A DNA stretch of 64,000 nucleotides from Aliishimia ponticola (GTDB lineage Bacteria > Pseudomonadota > Alphaproteobacteria > Rhodobacterales > Rhodobacteraceae): NCBI RefSeq assembly GCF_004803475.1, contig NZ_SRKY01000001.1, positions 620,001 through 684,000 of the forward strand, written 5' to 3'. Within the stretch, counting starts at the first letter, position 1. The number at the start of each line of letters is the position of its first letter. Both the position numbers and the translations under genes were made by a program. The notes beneath the pieces were generated by a model. It searched no databases. It was not told the DNA's origin and saw only the letters and a program-made list of their open reading frames with translations. This document shows positions 63,972-64,000 of the stretch, one piece after another.

Positions 63972-64000
63972 ATCAGCGATCCGGTATAATGCACCGCGCC
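63968..64000 (-). CDS. 3' end of an upstream gene, probably purM (cut by window edge)
   Basis: The last ten codons of a gene reading leftward, ending GAVHYTGSLM and a TGA that overlaps the purN GTG by 4 bp. The purM-purN order is usual, so this is probably phosphoribosylaminoimidazole synthetase, but ten codons are too few to identify it from sequence alone. Confidence 0.5.
   Translation of the reverse strand, partial: GAVHYTGSLM

Overview
The window looks like the chromosome of a marine alphaproteobacterium of the order Rhodobacterales (Roseobacter group). The gene content supports this: an iscR-iscS-sufB-ybjQ-sufC-sufD-yip1-yip1-sufS operon whose IscR keeps only one cysteine, a CckA hybrid kinase behind a TTAA-N7-TTAA (CtrA-type) site, a GTTC-N7-GTTC SOS box at recA, a DmdB-like acyl-CoA ligase, corrinoid/DUF1638/RACo proteins, and GC-rich coding throughout. 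The assignment is inferred from gene families and motifs; no search could be run.

Layout. 1-2.4 kb: a lower-GC accessory patch (family 2 glycosyltransferase, SAM methyltransferase, a short doubtful ORF) against tRNA-Arg(CCG). 2.6-10.5 kb: a leftward Fe-S assembly operon with an Irr/ICE-like box in front of iscR. 10.6-12.9 kb: hydrolase, small conserved gene, porin. 13-16.7 kb: two unrelated NADP isocitrate dehydrogenases (monomeric and homodimeric) transcribed divergently from a shared 245-bp region. 16.7-31.4 kb: housekeeping and stress genes (PfpI, SMR transporter, YbdK ligase, TypA, AlaRS, RecA, CckA, RsmB-type methylase, IMPDH). 31.5-37.5 kb: agmatinase, corrinoid activator, an orphan cheB-cheD pair, flavin reductase. 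37.6-47.4 kb: a xylose locus (xylB, aldose epimerase, ROK repressor, xylFHG) that also carries a di-heme MauG-like peroxidase and a secreted FG-GAP/UnbV protein. 47.4-50.7 kb: aminobenzoyl-CoA monooxygenase/reductase-like fusion plus tryptophan 2,3-dioxygenase. 50.8-53.4 kb: tRNA-Gly(CCC), DmdB-like ligase, sulfotransferase. 53.4-57.2 kb: zwf-pgl-pgi with overlapping genes. 57.3-64 kb: two radical SAM proteins, corrinoid protein plus DUF1638, SufE, lipoprotein, RNase D, purN and the last codons of a probable purM.

How parts connect. SufE (61 kb) is the expected partner of SufS (3 kb). The RACo-like activator (33 kb), corrinoid protein and DUF1638 protein (60 kb) are plausible parts of a multi-protein B12 methyl-transfer system, probably the split methionine synthase of roseobacters. 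KynA and the aminobenzoyl-CoA enzyme bracket a tryptophan-to-anthranilate-to-CoA route.

The most unusual signal is at nucleotide level: the palindrome TTTGCAAA, otherwise absent from the window as far as I could see by eye, is clustered inside sufD (five near-copies in 133 bp, in two codon registers with unusual codons) and again just upstream of and inside the aminobenzoyl-CoA gene.
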